From Monocercomonoides exilis (lineage: Eukaryota; Preaxostyla; Oxymonadida; Polymastigidae): a DNA stretch of 64,000 nucleotides. Positions 1-13,398 of this stretch are shown here, in pieces (positions within the stretch are counted from its first letter, which is position 1; every line of letters starts with the position of its first letter). Both the position numbers and the translations under genes were made by a program. Location: contig LSRY02000015.1 in the NCBI GenBank assembly GCA_001643675.2, positions 1,773,936-1,837,935 of the forward strand. Direction: 5' to 3'. Under the pieces are notes generated by a model. That model worked only from the letters and a program-made list of their open reading frames with translations, made no database searches and was not told the DNA's origin.

Positions 1-2475
1 GAATCGACCGTGACAGCAGCATTCTCTCCGCTGCCTTCTCTTTCTGCACCGCCTTCGTCTTCTCCTTCATCGAGTCAATACAACACTTCAGCATCTTCTT
101 CTTCTTCGCCTTCTTCTTCGCCTTCTTCTTCGCCTTCTTCCCCATCTTCTTCCTCCTCCTCCTCATCTTCTTCTTCTTCTTTTCTGCTTACATCGCATCA
201 TTTCGCTAATACAGAGCAAGAACAACCAGAAACGGCTTCGGCTATCACTTCAGCCAATTTGCTGATGCCGCCAAATGTTCCTTCGCCTATTTCTTCTGCT
301 TTGCCTCAATCAGCTTCAGCCACTGCGAGCTTTGCCCATCCAACAAACGTTGCTTCATCTCAAGCTGTTCCTCTGGCATCTCCCGCAGAACAGCTACCAA
401 CACTTCATTCTGTTTCATCTTCGCCTTCTTCGACAGCTGCAAGCGGTACTGCCTCCACTTCACAGAATTCTTCACCACAGCCAGCGAAGGCTGAGTTGCC
501 TGGCAATTCGACGGAACAGCCGCAGCAGTCTTCTTCTGATGACAGACAGACAGCAAAAGCAGACAGCCTATCAGCAGAACAATCACATTCAACAACAGCA
601 TCTTCATCATCATCAGCATCTTCTTCTTCTTCTTCTTCTTCTTCTTCTTCTTCTTCTTCTTCTTCTTCTTCTTCAACATCATTAACATCAACATCATCTG
701 ATGATGCTCATCTGAATGAAATGGATTCTCCAATGAGACACTTTCGTGACATGCACCATTCATTCTGGAATGCCGACCACGACGCTCGCCGTCTTCTGAT
801 AGAGGCGAGGATGAACAGGAACCGCCGCCGGCGCAGAAACTGCTTCGGTCTTTCGGAAGAGATGGAGCAGGACTCTGACGACGAGCACGGAAACACAAAG
901 ACAAAAGGGGAGGATGCGAAGGTTGCGTCACCGTCCAACAGAGAAAGAGGGCAGACGAGCAGCCTGCTGGATGAGGATGAAGATGGAGATGGGGCTGCAA
1001 GTAATGCACACAGCAGGAGAACAGAAGAAATCCCTTTCAGAAGAAGATTCAGCACTCATCTGCGCTCTCAGCCGCATCCGCAATCGCATCATACAAACAG
1101 AACTTCACCGCCGCTGTCGTTTTCTCGCCCAATTTCTCATTTGTATGATTCGCTTCACCGACTGCATCAGAGCGAAAGGGGAAGCCGCCTGCTATCGTTC
1201 CGTTCTTTGCCACAAATGAGAAGGTCGAATGAAGATGACGATGGACGATTGATGGAAGAGGAGCAAGACAGAGATGACAAAGAAGGCAAAGAAGGCAAAG
1301 AAGGCAAAGATGAGGAGTTATCTGATGATTACTGGAACGACTATGATTTGGATGCGAGTGTGGCGAATGCGCTTGACGAAAGCTCGGACGACGAGCTTCC
1401 GCCAGACAGCAGCAGCCATCTACGTGGAGGTAGGTCATCACACCACATTCTGTCTATTCTTGACTATCTGCTGGCAGAGCGGAAGGTTTCAGAGCAGCAG
1501 CAGGAGCAGATGCGGCAGTGCATTGTGCTTCTGAATCGGCAGCTGAGTGAAGTTGAGGCGGATCTGTTTGAAGAGCGGAGGCAGCGGCTGAAGATGGAGC
1601 ACAGGCAGATGAGGCAGAAGAAGCAGCGGCAGGACGCAGTGCAGGCGCAGATAAAGAGTTCTCTGATGCAGCTGGAGATGTCTGAGCAGAGGAGAAGGAG
1701 GGAAAGGCGGATGATGTTTGAGCGGAGGAAAAGATGGGCAAGGGAAGCGAGAGAAAGAAGATGGATGGAAGACCGAAGGAGAAGAACGAAGGCTGTGAGG
1801 AAAAGCAGAGGTGGGCCAAGTGTGACGAGGAGGGTATCTTTGGATCCGTGGGAAGATGCATATGCAGACGAGGATGAAGATGAAGATGAAGATGATGAGA
1901 ATGAGGATGAAGATGGTGCATTTGATAATTACAATGATTTCAACGATTTCAAAGTGTATGGTGATAGCGACAGTGAAAGTGATAGTGACAGCGATGATGA
2001 CGATGATTCCAGCAGTGAAGATGAAGATGACTCTGAAAGTCGGTTTGGGATGAGAACTCATCCATTTTTCTTTAGCTCTTTTGATGACGATGACGATGAT
2101 GATGATGATAATGATAACGACAACAATGTTGATAATGAGAATGGTGGCAATGAAGAGGAGAAGGAAGAACATAATGTTAGCAACGAGTCGAATGAAGATT
2201 CTGCATCAAGAGACTTTTCAGGCAGTTCCAGTCCTCGGAGCGAAAATAGTTTCAAAGACGAACAAAAAGAAATGAAAGAAAAGACAAACAAAGAAGAAGG
2301 AAACGACGACTCACAAGCTGATTCTGATCATCATAATGAAGAGGAAAAAATAGAGAGTGAACAACAAGCAGCATCTTCCTCGTCCGATGCAGATGTCTCA
2401 CTTGAGACAGAAGCAGAACAACAAGATGTGAATGCTCTTGAATCCAAAAGTTCAAATGAGACAAATAATAAATGA
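1..2475 (+). CDS. Serine-rich, acidic low-complexity protein with central coiled coil (5' partial)
   Basis: The frame is open from the window edge to a TGA at 2473-2475 and has no convincing ATG near its start, so the 5' end lies outside the window. About 825 residues are visible. The first quarter is almost all Ser, Pro, Ala and Thr, with long serine runs. A basic patch rich in Arg follows near residues 265-285. Residues about 485-610 are rich in Glu, Gln, Arg and Lys and look like a long charged coiled coil. The remainder is strongly acidic, with Asp/Glu/Ser runs. I recognise no catalytic domain or family. Serine tracts, a basic/coiled segment and an acidic tail would suit a nuclear or scaffold protein, but that is a guess. 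Codon use is GC-rich like the neighbouring host genes, so it is probably a real gene. Frames on the other strand in this region are shadows of the repeats. Confidence 0.75.
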   Translation, partial: ESTVTAAFSPLPSLSAPPSSSPSSSQYNTSASSSSSPSSSPSSSPSSPSSSSSSSSSSSSFLLTSHHFANTEQEQPETASAITSANLLMPPNVPSPISSALPQSASATASFAHPTNVASSQAVPLASPAEQLPTLHSVSSSPSSTAASGTASTSQNSSPQPAKAELPGNSTEQPQQSSSDDRQTAKADSLSAEQSHSTTASSSSSASSSSSSSSSSSSSSSSSSSTSLTSTSSDDAHLNEMDSPMRHFRDMHHSFWNADHDARRLLIEARMNRNRRRRRNCFGLSEEMEQDSDDEHGNTKTKGEDAKVASPSNRERGQTSSLLDEDEDGDGAASNAHSRRTEEIPFRRRFSTHLRSQPHPQSHHTNRTSPPLSFSRPISHLYDSLHRLHQSERGSRLLSFRSLPQMRRSNEDDDGRLMEEEQDRDDKEGKEGKEGKDEELSDDYWNDYDLDASVANALDESSDDELPPDSSSHLRGGRSSHHILSILDYLLAERKVSEQQQEQMRQCIVLLNRQLSEVEADLFEERRQRLKMEHRQMRQKKQRQDAVQAQIKSSLMQLEMSEQRRRRERRMMFERRKRWAREARERRWMEDRRRRTKAVRKSRGGPSVTRRVSLDPWEDAYADEDEDEDEDDENEDEDGAFDNYNDFNDFKVYGDSDSESDSDSDDDDDSSSEDEDDSESRFGMRTHPFFFSSFDDDDDDDDDNDNDNNVDNENGGNEEEKEEHNVSNESNEDSASRDFSGSSSPRSENSFKDEQKEMKEKTNKEEGNDDSQADSDHHNEEEKIESEQQAASSSSDADVSLETEAEQQDVNALESKSSNETNNK
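619..674 (+). repeat. (TCT)n microsatellite coding for a serine run
   Basis: About 18 uninterrupted TCT units inside the serine-rich gene. The unit keeps frame and encodes a homopolymeric serine tract, so length changes would be tolerated in frame. Confidence 0.95.
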
Positions 2476-2953
2476 AGAATAGTCCGCTTTGTGTATTCAG
2501 TGCATCTCATATTCATTCACAATTCATTCTTTTCAAAAAAGTGAAAGAAAAAATATTTGTTGGCGATTATTCTCACATCTTTTTAATATTTTTTTTTTCT
2601 GACTTTTAATAGAAGTAAATGTATCAGTTCACATTTCATCATTGTTTTTGGTCTTACAAAATGTGTTTTTTTATAAATTGGTTCATTGCGCATACATTTT
2701 TATCTTTAATTCTAAACAAATTCATTTCATGTTATTGTTTCAAGTATATAGCTCAAACTTCAAAAGACTTTTTTGTTGAAGAATATTTTTTAATATTGGA
2801 GATTGAAACACTAATTTTTTCCTGCATATGTCTATCCCTTAATTTTTTATGTCTCATCTTCAAAAGCAAACAAATCTTCTTCTGCACCAAAAATGGCTTG
2901 ATGAGAACCAAAAAGATGCGTCGCTTGCTTTTTGGAATCCTTACATATCATTG
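2476..2953. other. Intergenic, AT-rich
   Basis: A stretch of 478 bp between the serine-rich gene and the RecQ gene. It is T-rich with poly-T runs. An open stretch at about 2619-2954 has a hydrophobic, Phe/Ile/Lys/Cys-biased composition typical of chance frames in AT-rich DNA. It presumably holds the 3' end of one gene and the promoter of the next, but I see no defined motif. Confidence 0.6.
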
Positions 2954-5900
2954 ATGCAGAAAAAGTTTGTATGGTCACTTTTTTAATTAATAAATATATT
3001 TTTCAAAATTAGACCCTCTAATGCATTTGATCCAAAAGTCATCAACCAATTGCCTACACAAAATTCAATTGATCTAATTAATTCAATGAGAAGAATCATT
3101 AAATCAACTGATTTTTCAAGGAAGTATTTAATTTTCGTCTTTTTTGAAAAATTCTTAATGATTTGAATTTATCAACTTTTTAGTCCATTGGATAAGCTTG
3201 TCACTCAACCGATGAAAAATATACAAGTTACAGTTTCGGAAAAATCATCATCTGAAGCTTTTTCGAATTTTTCTGAAAAGAAAGATGGAGAAGCACCTAA
3301 AGTGACCCAATTTGAAAGGCAGAGACAAATAAAATTTGTAAATCCATCATTTCCAGTACATACTTTCTCAAATGCAAATGCTAGCTCTTGTGATTCGTCA
3401 GTCGATGGTCAAAGAGAATTTTCATCTGCAACGTCTTCATTTTCCAAAGCAAATGTTAATCAAGATAATTCTCAATTTTTCAAAAAAAAGTTAACTGCAC
3501 AAATGGAACAAACACAAAAAAAAGAAGTTGATTTTATTGATTTGGCTAGTAAACTTATCACATCACTTGAAATTTTTATTGCTCAAGTGAAATATAAAGA
3601 CGAACCTTCAAGGACTACGAATGCTACAAATACAAATGGAGCGCTAAAAGAAGAATTGAAATATTTTTTGTCAGTTCTTGAAAATGAAGCAGAAGAAAAA
3701 TCCTCAACTTCATCTTCTTCTATCAACACTCCACTTACTCCAAAAAAGAAAGGAAGTCTTTTGCAGCGCCTCAGGCCGACCTCTCCGTCGATATTGCGAA
3801 GGCCATCGTCGCCCACAATATACAACAAAGAGAGCACATCAGCCGGTCTGCTATCTCCTCCAATTGCGATCACTTCATCTGCCAGCTCTTCCCCAGACAT
3901 CCCTATGCCATCCAATCCTGACCCTTCGCAAGTTCTGTCGCAAAATCAATTATCCACTTCATCCTCACATTCGCCTTCATTTCCATATTCATCCTCGTCT
4001 TCTTCTTCATTCACTTCATCAAACTATCCTTCATCGTCTGCCACTTCATCCACATCATCATCGCTGTCATCGCTGTCATCTTCTTCACCATCCCCTTCTC
4101 CATTGCAATCATCTTCCATTTCATCCGCTTCACAGAACTCATTTCATTCATCTCATAATCCATCACCTGATTTCACAGAAGAAGAGAGCAACTACAATCT
4201 TAGCCCAGACACGTCAACTTCTTCTTCTGCTCCTGCTTCTTCTTCGTATTCTTCATCTTATTCTTCTTATTCCTCTACATCTTCTTCATTTCAGCACTCA
4301 TCAAGAACATCTCCTCAAAATGCGTCTTCGAACTTTGAATCTGAGCAGTCAAATGGAAGCACAAACAGCTCATTCAGCAGAAATATGCAGTCGCCTGCAT
4401 ATTCCTTGTATTCATCCATGGCTGAAGCAGACACCAAATTTTCCTTCAAGTCTTCTCAAACACCTCAGTCAACATCCAATTATGCATCCTCTGGAAGCAG
4501 AAGCAATCAGTTTGGTGCACCAATCATGTCGTCTGAATTGGATGTGCAAGAAGAAGGAGGGTATTTTGACATCACGCAGGATTTGACAGGGGTGATGGGT
4601 GCTGTGGATGCAGAGCAAGGGATGTATGGAGAGTATGGAGGATTTGGTGGATATGGAGAAGGAAGAGGAAGAGGAAATTATTCTGGTGCTGGTGTGGGTG
4701 CTGGAGGAGGAAGTGGTGGAGGTGGTGGTTATGGAGAGAATTGGAGTGGAGGAGGAGGGGCAGGAGGAGGAGCAGGAAGGAGAGAAGGAAGCGATGGAAT
4801 GAGTGGAAGTGGAGGAGAATATGGAGGAAGTGCGAACTATTCGTCTTCGTCTGATGAGCCTCCAGTTGACCAGCCTTCGTTTCCGTCGTATCCACCGCCA
4901 CCTGAACTGAAGACAGCCACATTAGGCGCAGATGTGAAGTTGAAGCAGAACATCACAAAATACTCACCAGAGAAGAAGTCACAGGCACAGGCACAGTCTC
5001 AGTCAGGCAGTGCTTCAACACTTGGCACTTCCTCGTCTCAGTCACGCCCTGCCTCTTCTCAGCAGCCCCCTCCACCTGAGAAGAGGTACCCTTGGACAGA
5101 CGAGATGTACCGCCAGTTGCGGAGTGTGTTTGGCCACCGCTCTTTCAGACCCAACCAAGAGGCCATTGTGAATGCAGCACTGTCGCAAAAGGATTGTTTC
5201 GTGCTGATGCCCACAGGAGGAGGCAAGTCACTGTGCTATCAGCTGCCAGCGGTGCTGATGGAAGGCGTGACGATTGTCGTGTCACCACTCATTTCTCTCA
5301 TTCAGGACCAGGTTGAGCAGCTGGCTGCTCTGAATGTACCAGCTGCGTTTCTCAACTCCACACAAGATGCAGATGTCGTACACTCCATCATGTTTGAACT
5401 CGACCAGACACCTCCGCAGATCAAGTTGTTGTATGTGACGCCTGAGAAAGTGGTGCAGAGCTCCCTTTTCTTCCGCAAGCTGCGGTCGCTCAATGAAAAG
5501 GGGCTGCTTTCTCTGATTGTGATTGATGAGGCGCATTGTGTGTCACAGTGGGGGCACGACTTCCGACCAGACTACACAAAACTCAGTGTCTTCAAAGGAG
5601 AGTTTCCGAATGTGCCGCTGATGGCGCTTACAGCCACTGCCTCGCCTGAAGTGCGAGACGACTGCTGCCGCAATTTGGGGCTGACGGTGACAGAAGTGTT
5701 TACGCAGTCGTTCAACAGGGCCAATCTGCATTATGAAGTGAGGAAGAAGCAGAAGGGCACGCTGGAGGAGATTGGGGTGATGATCAAGACGAAGTACAGA
5801 GAGCAAAGTGGCATTGTTTATTGCCTGTCTAAAAGGGAGTGTGAAGAGGTGGCTGATTATTTGCGGGTCAACCAGCATCTGAAGACTGGGTATTATCACT

Positions 5901-8900
5901 CGGCCATGTCGAAGGACGAGAGGCAGCGGGTGCAGCAGGAGTGGACGATGGGGGCGATTCAGGTGATCTGTGCAACAATCGCATTTGGAATGGGGATCAA
6001 CAAGCCTGATGTGCGGTTTGTGATCCACTATGCACTGCCGAAGTCGCTGGAAGGGTACTACCAGGAGAGTGGGAGGGCAGGGCGTGATGGAGCAGAGGCA
6101 GACTGCATTCTCTATTACTGGCCGAAGGACAAACAGAGGATCCATTGGCTGATATCACAGGGAGGGGCAGGGGGTGGGTATGGAGGAGAGCGGATAAGCA
6201 TTGAAAAGGGGGCGTTTGATGTGAATCAGGTGGTGGCGTACTGTGAGAACATGTACACGTGTCGGAGGCAGATGCTGCTGTTCTATTTTGACGAGCAGTT
6301 TGACTCGGGGGAGTGCCATGGGACGTGTGACAACTGCAAACACAGAGGAGAATACATCTGGGAAGAGATCGACTACACTGAAGCAGCCAAGTCCATGCTC
6401 AAGATTGGTGTGCATTTGATGGATTGAATTTGTCTCATTGAATGATTAATTATTGTTTTCTCTTTGTGTAACTCTGATTTTCTTTCTATTTAACTGTTAT
6501 TTCCTTTTATCTTCTCTTCTCTTTTTTATGTTGTACTTCTTTTAGCCAACTCTTCTTCCATTCGTTCGCTCACCGCTGTCCGTCTTGTTGAGCTTTTCCG
6601 AGGAGACGAAGCATCACTTTATGGCACATTTGGGAAGAAGAAAGGCAATTCTCGTCCGATGGCGAAGCCGAACGGCTTTGGCGAAGGAAAAAAGATGAAA
6701 AAAAAAGAAGCAGAGAAGTGTGTTCAGCTGATGGTGCTCAACCAATACCTGAGTGAAGACATCAATGTCACAACAAAGGGCAATGTGCAGGTGATCTTGC
6801 ATGTTGGTGCCTGTGCAGACGAGATTCTTTCAGGCAATGCGCGAATGTCGATGCGAGTGCCTGTGAAGAAGAGAGTGCTGAAAAATGCAGCTGGAAGCAG
6901 CGCAGCAGCAGACGTGAAGGAAAAAGGAGTGGCTGCAGATGGGAAAGGAGGAGATGAGCGGTTTGTGGAAGGAGAAGAGAGCGAAAGCGAAGACGACGAA
7001 AGAGACTCGAACTGGGAAGAGTGGGATGTGGACAAGACGGCCGTGCAGAAGCCCAAGCGAACAACAAGAACACGCGCAAAGGAGAAGCAGCTGGCTGAGC
7101 AGAAGGAAAAGGATGAGCCGAAGCCAAAAGCCAAAGCAAAAGCCAAAGCGAAGGCAAAAGCGCAGAGTTTGATGGATAGATTGTCAGAGAGGACGAACAT
7201 TGGAACGAAAAAGGGAACGGAAAAAGCAAAGAAAGAGAGCAAAGCAGAGGGAAGCACTGGAAGAGGTGCTTTGAAGCAGACGCGGATAGATCTCTATCAA
7301 AATGCAGGGCCAAAGCGAATGAAGACAGAAGAGATGACACAAATTGATCTGTTTGGAAGTCGAACGCAAGCAGAGTCAGCTTCTGCACTTTCTTTGCTGA
7401 AGAGTAGCAGTAATGTTTATGTACAAGAAGATTCTTATCCATCTTCAAAGAGGCCAACAACAGAAGAAATGACACTCAGAGCTGTTGCCAGAGCAGCCAA
7501 TGATGCGAACATATCGAGTCTGCACTTGAGTGACTTTGACTCATCCATCCCAGACATCGACGAAGCTGACTTCGGCTCAGTTGGCAGGGCAGCTTCGATG
7601 GAAGACGAGCATTCGAGTTTGAACAGGGCAGCCAGCAAGATGAATGGGCAAGAGAGACAAAACAGAAATGTGGGAGAGAATGAGGTGAAACGTGAGGGGA
7701 AACAGATGGCAAGCAGAAGTGATCGATATAACCAGATGATGTTTGATGACAAGTCAGGCAGATATGACGAGGTCGTTGGAATGGACGAAGAAGAGAATGT
7801 GTCAGACTATTCAGCATTTGATAATCCTCATTCAAGATCTGACTCACCATATGCTTATGAAACTGAGGTGCCTGAGGACTATCTCGATTCTGTTGCAGTA
7901 TCCGAAGAAAAAGAAGAGCAGGACGATGAAAAACAAGCTGAGAAGGAAGATTTGCTGGTTGGAATGCAAACACAGCTGCCAGCAAGCCGTTCAGCTGATC
8001 AAGCAGCACTCAAACACCTTTCAAAAACTAATTCCTCCTCATCTTCATCATCTTCGTCAATTTCAAATGCAATGAATAAGCAGTCATCCATTTCAGACAC
8101 ATCCCGAAGCGCTTCCCCAGCTCCTGTGAATGCCAACAGAAGGACAGCTCTTTTGGAGGCGCTGACGGCAACGTTGAAGGCGATGGCGCATTTGTCTTCT
8201 CTGGCGCCTCATCAGCTCTGCACTGCATCGCATTTAGAGGCGCTTGTGGACAGCAATGTTTCACAGAAGAGCGACTGGATTGAACTGGAAGGAGCAACAG
8301 AGGCGAAATGGAAGCTGTTTGGGGCTGTTTTGTGCGAGGTGTTCAAGGAAATGAAGGAGAAATGCGACAAATGCGAGGAAAAACACAAGAGAAAAGCAGA
8401 AGAGCAAAAAGAGAAAGCATCAAAGGAAGCAAAAGGTGACACTTTGCAGTCTGATTCTGACGATGAACCGACAAGTTCATCACCTGGAGCATCTTTGTTA
8501 AATCGCAAAATATCTCCGAGAGACTTGTTGAGGTCGAAATTCTCCGCGGCGTCGCTTCAGCAGCAAATGGAAGCAAAACATATGAAGACGAAGCACAGTC
8601 TGCTTCAGCCGCTTCTGTTTGGAGGAAGAAAGAGAGTTGACAGCGGACCATCTCTTGAAGAGTACAGAAGATGCCTCTCGTCGCTGTGTCCGCCAGACAA
8701 AGAGCATCTGATTGAAATCAGGAAGAGTCTGGGGCTTGGTGAGTGGAACACCGCATACAACCCTCCGAAGCAGTCACTAAGAACAACACTTCAACAGACA
8801 ATGAGATCAGATCAGCAGATGAAGTACCCTCAGACACGAATACAGAGCAGTGTGCCGTATCAGCCTTATCAGTCAAATCAGTCAAATCCGCATTATCAGC

Positions 8901-9370
8901 CTTTTCAACAGTTTCAATCTGCTCAGAAGGCACAGCCAACACAACCAGCACAGCCGGCACAGCAGTCGGTTGTGCAGAACACACCTTCACCAACACTTGT
9001 TCCTCCGTCATTTGGAGAAAGTATGAGCACTCCTCGTTCATTCAGAGCAAACTCTTCATTCACTCCCACAAAGAAGACACAGTCAACACCTGCTGTCAGA
9101 AAGGATGATGATGAAGATGATGTCGATGACTATGGGGATGATGATGATGATGACAATAACATTTCTCTGCTGTCAATAACACCTTCATCTGAGAAGGCTG
9201 ATCGCTGTGGCCTTTCACCTCATAAAAATGGCAGCAGGCAGACTTCATTCACTTCACCTTCTCGCACCACAAAACCTTCTTCCACTTCAAATATCTCTTT
9301 GCTGGCACGCTCAAATTTTGAGTCTCAGTATGATGACGCTGATTTTCTTTTTCAGTTAGAAGAAAATTAA
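2954..9370 (+). CDS. RecQ family DNA helicase, BLM/Sgs1 type (4 exons)
   Basis: ATP-dependent 3'-5' DNA helicase of the BLM/Sgs1 kind, expected to act in the nucleus in recombination and replication-fork repair. My model joins 2954-2964, 3013-3123, 3184-6407 and 6546-9370, giving 2056 aa. The introns (48, 60 and 138 bp) have GT-AG ends and all phases agree. The N-terminal 670 residues are Ser-rich then Gly-rich low complexity. The helicase core spans about residues 677-1055, with Walker A PTGGGKS near 718, DEAH near 820 and the arginine-finger motif [11 protein letters not shown] Cys cluster of the RecQ zinc-binding type follows. The third intron splits the RQC winged helix, which resumes as [12 protein letters not shown] and FGEGKKM. 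An HRDC-like segment lies near 1650-1720, followed by a Pro/Gln- and Asp-rich tail. The first two small exons are the least certain part. Confidence 0.9.
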
Positions 9371-9600
9371 ATTTGAAAAAGAATTTAATATTTTATAAAT
9401 GTTTATGTTATTGAAAGGATTTTTTTAAGTATTTATTATTTTTAGTTGTTTTTTGAAATATACAATGTTTTATTTAACTTGTTTTATTTATCCGGAAAGT
9501 GAAATAATTTGATTAATGCATATAAATATGGATTAAGAACAAATTCATACAAATGACATTCTGCAATAAACAAAAAATTAAGATTCCCATAATTCACTTC

Positions 9601-12600
9601 ATGAGTTTCTTCAAGAGAAGAAAAGATCCTCCAAAAGAACAGGAGCCACCGAAGGTTCAGCAAAAACTAACTGAACCAAGGGATCCAGAGCTCGATAAGC
9701 AATTTGAGCAAGTGCTTGTATGAGTTTTCTTTTTTCTGTTATATCTTGTTATTGTTTTCGCAGGTGGAGCTTCTTTTTGCTGAGCCGAAAAGAAAGATTA
9801 TGCAAGAAACTATGACCAATGATCAAAAGCGTACGCTTATTAAGCAAACTCAAAATCAAACAAAAACGGAATCTCCAATTGTGTTAATCAGAAATGTTCG
9901 ATCAGATCCAACTTCTAGCTCTATGGAGCGTCTTCATGTTGTTCTAAAACGAGAAGGTGCCACATATTTACAGCAATTTGTTGAAGCAGATGGCTTGCAG
10001 GCTCTTCTTGAAATTACCAATAGATTAACAAGACTTAAGGAGTTTGCTTATAATTTTTATTTGTTCATCATATGTTTTTGCAAAATGTTTTTCCTAGAAA
10101 AAATGTCGATGTCATGAGATGTCTTCAAAATTGCATATTATGCTTCAAGGTTCTTATGAATAATGCCGTGGGACTCAAAGAAGTTGTAAGATTTCCTGGA
10201 ACATTTCGAGAATTAATTATGATATTAAACCCTCCAAAACAATTGTTTGAATTGCTTTGATTGAATATGTTGCTTGAATTTTGTTATTGATTTGAATTTA
10301 TAATTAAAGGAGCTTGTTACAATCATATTATGAAAGTGCATCTGTTGTTCTTGATTTGTTGAGTTGTCTGTGTGTTATGGATGATACAATGATTTATAAT
10401 GCACCTAGGTGTGTAAGCAACTGAACTTCGACGATAAAATTAATGAAATTTTGGAATTATAAATTAACAAAAATACAAAATATTATATGTATTATTTTCA
10501 TAAATAATTGTGATTCTGAATTTAATCCCACAGATATGTGATGGAAGCCATTGATTTCTTCCAGCACACAGTCCGCGAAAAGACTCGATTCCAAACGTTG
10601 GTTGAGTTGTTCTCTGGGCCTCCTCGCAACGTTGTCCAACAGCTGCGTGCTGAAGGGAAAAGCGATCTTCTTGTGCCTCCACCTCCTCCTCCACCAGCAA
10701 AGCCCAAACAGCCTGCAGCCAGCCCAACTTCTGCTCCGCCTGCTACAAAACCACCAACGCAGGGACCTTCACAGCCTCAGTCACAGCCACAAGCTGCTGC
10801 ACAGTCTGCTTCTGGACAGCTCCCTGCCACAAGTGAAGGTGTGACTGATTATTTGAATAAAATTTTATTATTGCTTTGAATATAATCTATTTGTTGTTAT
10901 TGTTTTTTGTGTTGATGTAATCTTTCGATTTCTTTCTAGCAACAGGCAATTCTACTCTCAAAACAGTTTCATTCAACTTTCCTAAGCCGCCCAGCAAGCC
11001 TCCTCCAACAACGCCTGGTCCTCCTCACAGTGCACCTCCACAAGGACCTCCACCTGGACAGCCAGCATCTTCCTCTGCATCTGCTTCAGCCTCAGCAGAT
11101 TCATCCAACAACAATGGATTGGATGCACAGGACATGGAGAATGGATGGACAGATGTGCAGCAGAGTTCAAATTGTATGCTTTGCTCAATTACAAATTTTG
11201 TTCATTTTTTGAATGGTGAATTCATTTTATATGTAATTATTACAATTACTTATGTGTTTATATCATATTCATTATGATTTGTAACATTATTTCTATGCAA
11301 TATTTCTCATTAACATATCTTCCCCTCTTTTTGAAAACAGCATCAGTATTTGTTGTGCCAGATGGCTTCCGATCACAAATTCTGAAGCTGATCAATGCGA
11401 TTCTGCTGAGAACAGACCAGCTGCAGCAGAGAATGCAGATCAGACACGAGCTGAATGAGAACGGATTCCAAGCAGTTCTTGATGTGTGCAAAATGGATTT
11501 TGCTATATTTTTATTTGAACATATTTTTATTTTTTCTTTGTTATTGTCAACAATGTAACATCAATATTTGTTGAATAATGGATATATAACATATTTCCCA
11601 TTTAATAATATGCGAACACTAATATATACCATTATCGCTCCTCTTCCTCCATTTATATATATAGCAACTGGAAGCCAGCCAGCACGAGAACAGCAAAGAT
11701 CTGAACAATCATCTTTCTGTCTATCTCGATGAAATGCGGCTGGACAAAGCAGAAGCAGAAGAGCACTCACTTGTGTTTGGAGATGTGTTTGGCTCATCTG
11801 CTTCGTCTTCCCAGTCAGCCTCGTTCACATCTGCCCTTTCCTTCTACAACACACCTGGCTCTGCTTCTGCTTGGGGCGGCTCAGGTTCGTCAGGAGCAGC
11901 ACCTGCACCTTCGCCGTTTGATCCAGAACAGACACTGAGGGCACTGCTGTTCAGACAGCGGACGAATGAAGGATCAGCATCGAGATTGAACACGATGCTG
12001 CTGGCGCTGATGAAGCTGGATCCGCAGACGAAGATGCTTGTGCTGGCAGAGAAGAAGATCGTACAGTTTGTGGCGAGCATCGAGAAGGAGAAGAAGGAAG
12101 GAGAAGCCGAAAGCAAAGAGGCAGAGAAAGACAAAGACAAAGAAGCAGAGAAGACAGAAGGAGCTTCATCTGCATCTAGTTCAGCTGTGAGTGAAGGAGC
12201 AGGCGAAAAAAGCGGAGCGGCTGAAGGGAAAACGGAGAAGATGAGTGTGATGCAGTCGATGGAGCTGGAAGCGTCGTTTGAAGAGGAGAAGGCGAAGCTT
12301 GTGGAGAAGATGAAGGAGATGGAAGGGACAGCCACGCAAGCGCTGAAGGAGGTGAATGAGATGAAGTTTGTGATGAACGAGATTACGAAGACGCTCACAG
12401 CTGGCAGCACAGGCGAGCAAGGCGTGAGTGTGGTGGAGCAGATCAAGCAGCTGAAGACGAGAGAGACAAAGGCAACACAGGAGAAGGAGAGTCTGGCAAA
12501 GGAGAACGCGAGGCTGCAGAGCGAGAAGGAGAAGGAAGTGAGCGAAGCACTGAAGAGAGAGAAGGAGAAAGAGGAGGAGATAAACGAACTGAAGAAGAAG

Positions 12601-13367
12601 AGGGACGATGAAAAGGAGTCGTTCACAGAGATGGAGAAGAAGGTGTATGTGCTGACAAGCGAGTTGGAGAAGAAGAAGGCTGAGTTGGAAGCGCTGGAGA
12701 AGGAGCACAAAGAGGCAAAGGCGTCTCCAGAGGCAGCGAAAGAGGAGAAGAAGGAAGAGAAGAAGTCAGAAGACGACAAAGAAAAAGAGAAAAAAGAGGC
12801 AGAGGCAGCTGCGTCGGCGTTTGACGAGTCGTTTTGGAAGGACAAGCTGAGCAAAGCAGAAGGAGAAATCGACAAACTGCAGAAAGAGCTGAAGGAGTTG
12901 AAAGAGCAACAGGCAGCTGCAGCTGCGTCTGCTTCGTCTGCCTCTTCTTCTTCTTCTGCTTCTTCTGCTTCTTCTGCTTCTGCTTCATCATCAGCCTCGT
13001 CCTCATCCATCCCTGCTGCTCCTGCACTCCTTGGAGCAGCTTCCATCCCTCCTGCTCCTTCCATTCCGAGTGCCCCTCCACTGCCAGGTGCTTCAACTAT
13101 CCCAGCAGCACCTGCCATCCCATCTGCCCCTCCGCTTCCTGGACAGTCGACTATTCCTGCTGCTCCGTCGATTCCACAAGGTTTGGTGAGGGTACATTTG
13201 TTTGATTTGTTAGTGATTGTGTTAGTGTTATTATGGATTAGTTATAAGTTTTTTAAACAATTTTTGACTTTTTTTTGTTTTGCTTTGTTTTGCTTTGCTT
13301 TGCTTTGTTTTGTTTTGTTTTGTTTTGTTTTGTTTTGTTTTGTTTTGTTTTGTTTTGTTTTGTTTTG

Positions 13368-13398
<31 letters not shown>

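Noticed and set aside
287-1009. Minus-strand frame with a long lysine run opposite the serine tract
   Set aside because: It is the mirror of the TCT repeat in the real plus-strand gene and has no coding-like composition outside it.
2619-2954. Open frame of 111 codons between the first two genes
   Set aside because: Its Phe/Ile/Cys/Lys-rich composition is typical of chance frames in AT-rich DNA, and it overlaps the predicted first RecQ exon.
3188-6427. RecQ helicase ending at 6427 as a complete protein
   Set aside because: The downstream frame continues the RQC domain, and a phase-compatible intron (6408-6545) joins them, so 6427 is a stop inside an intron.
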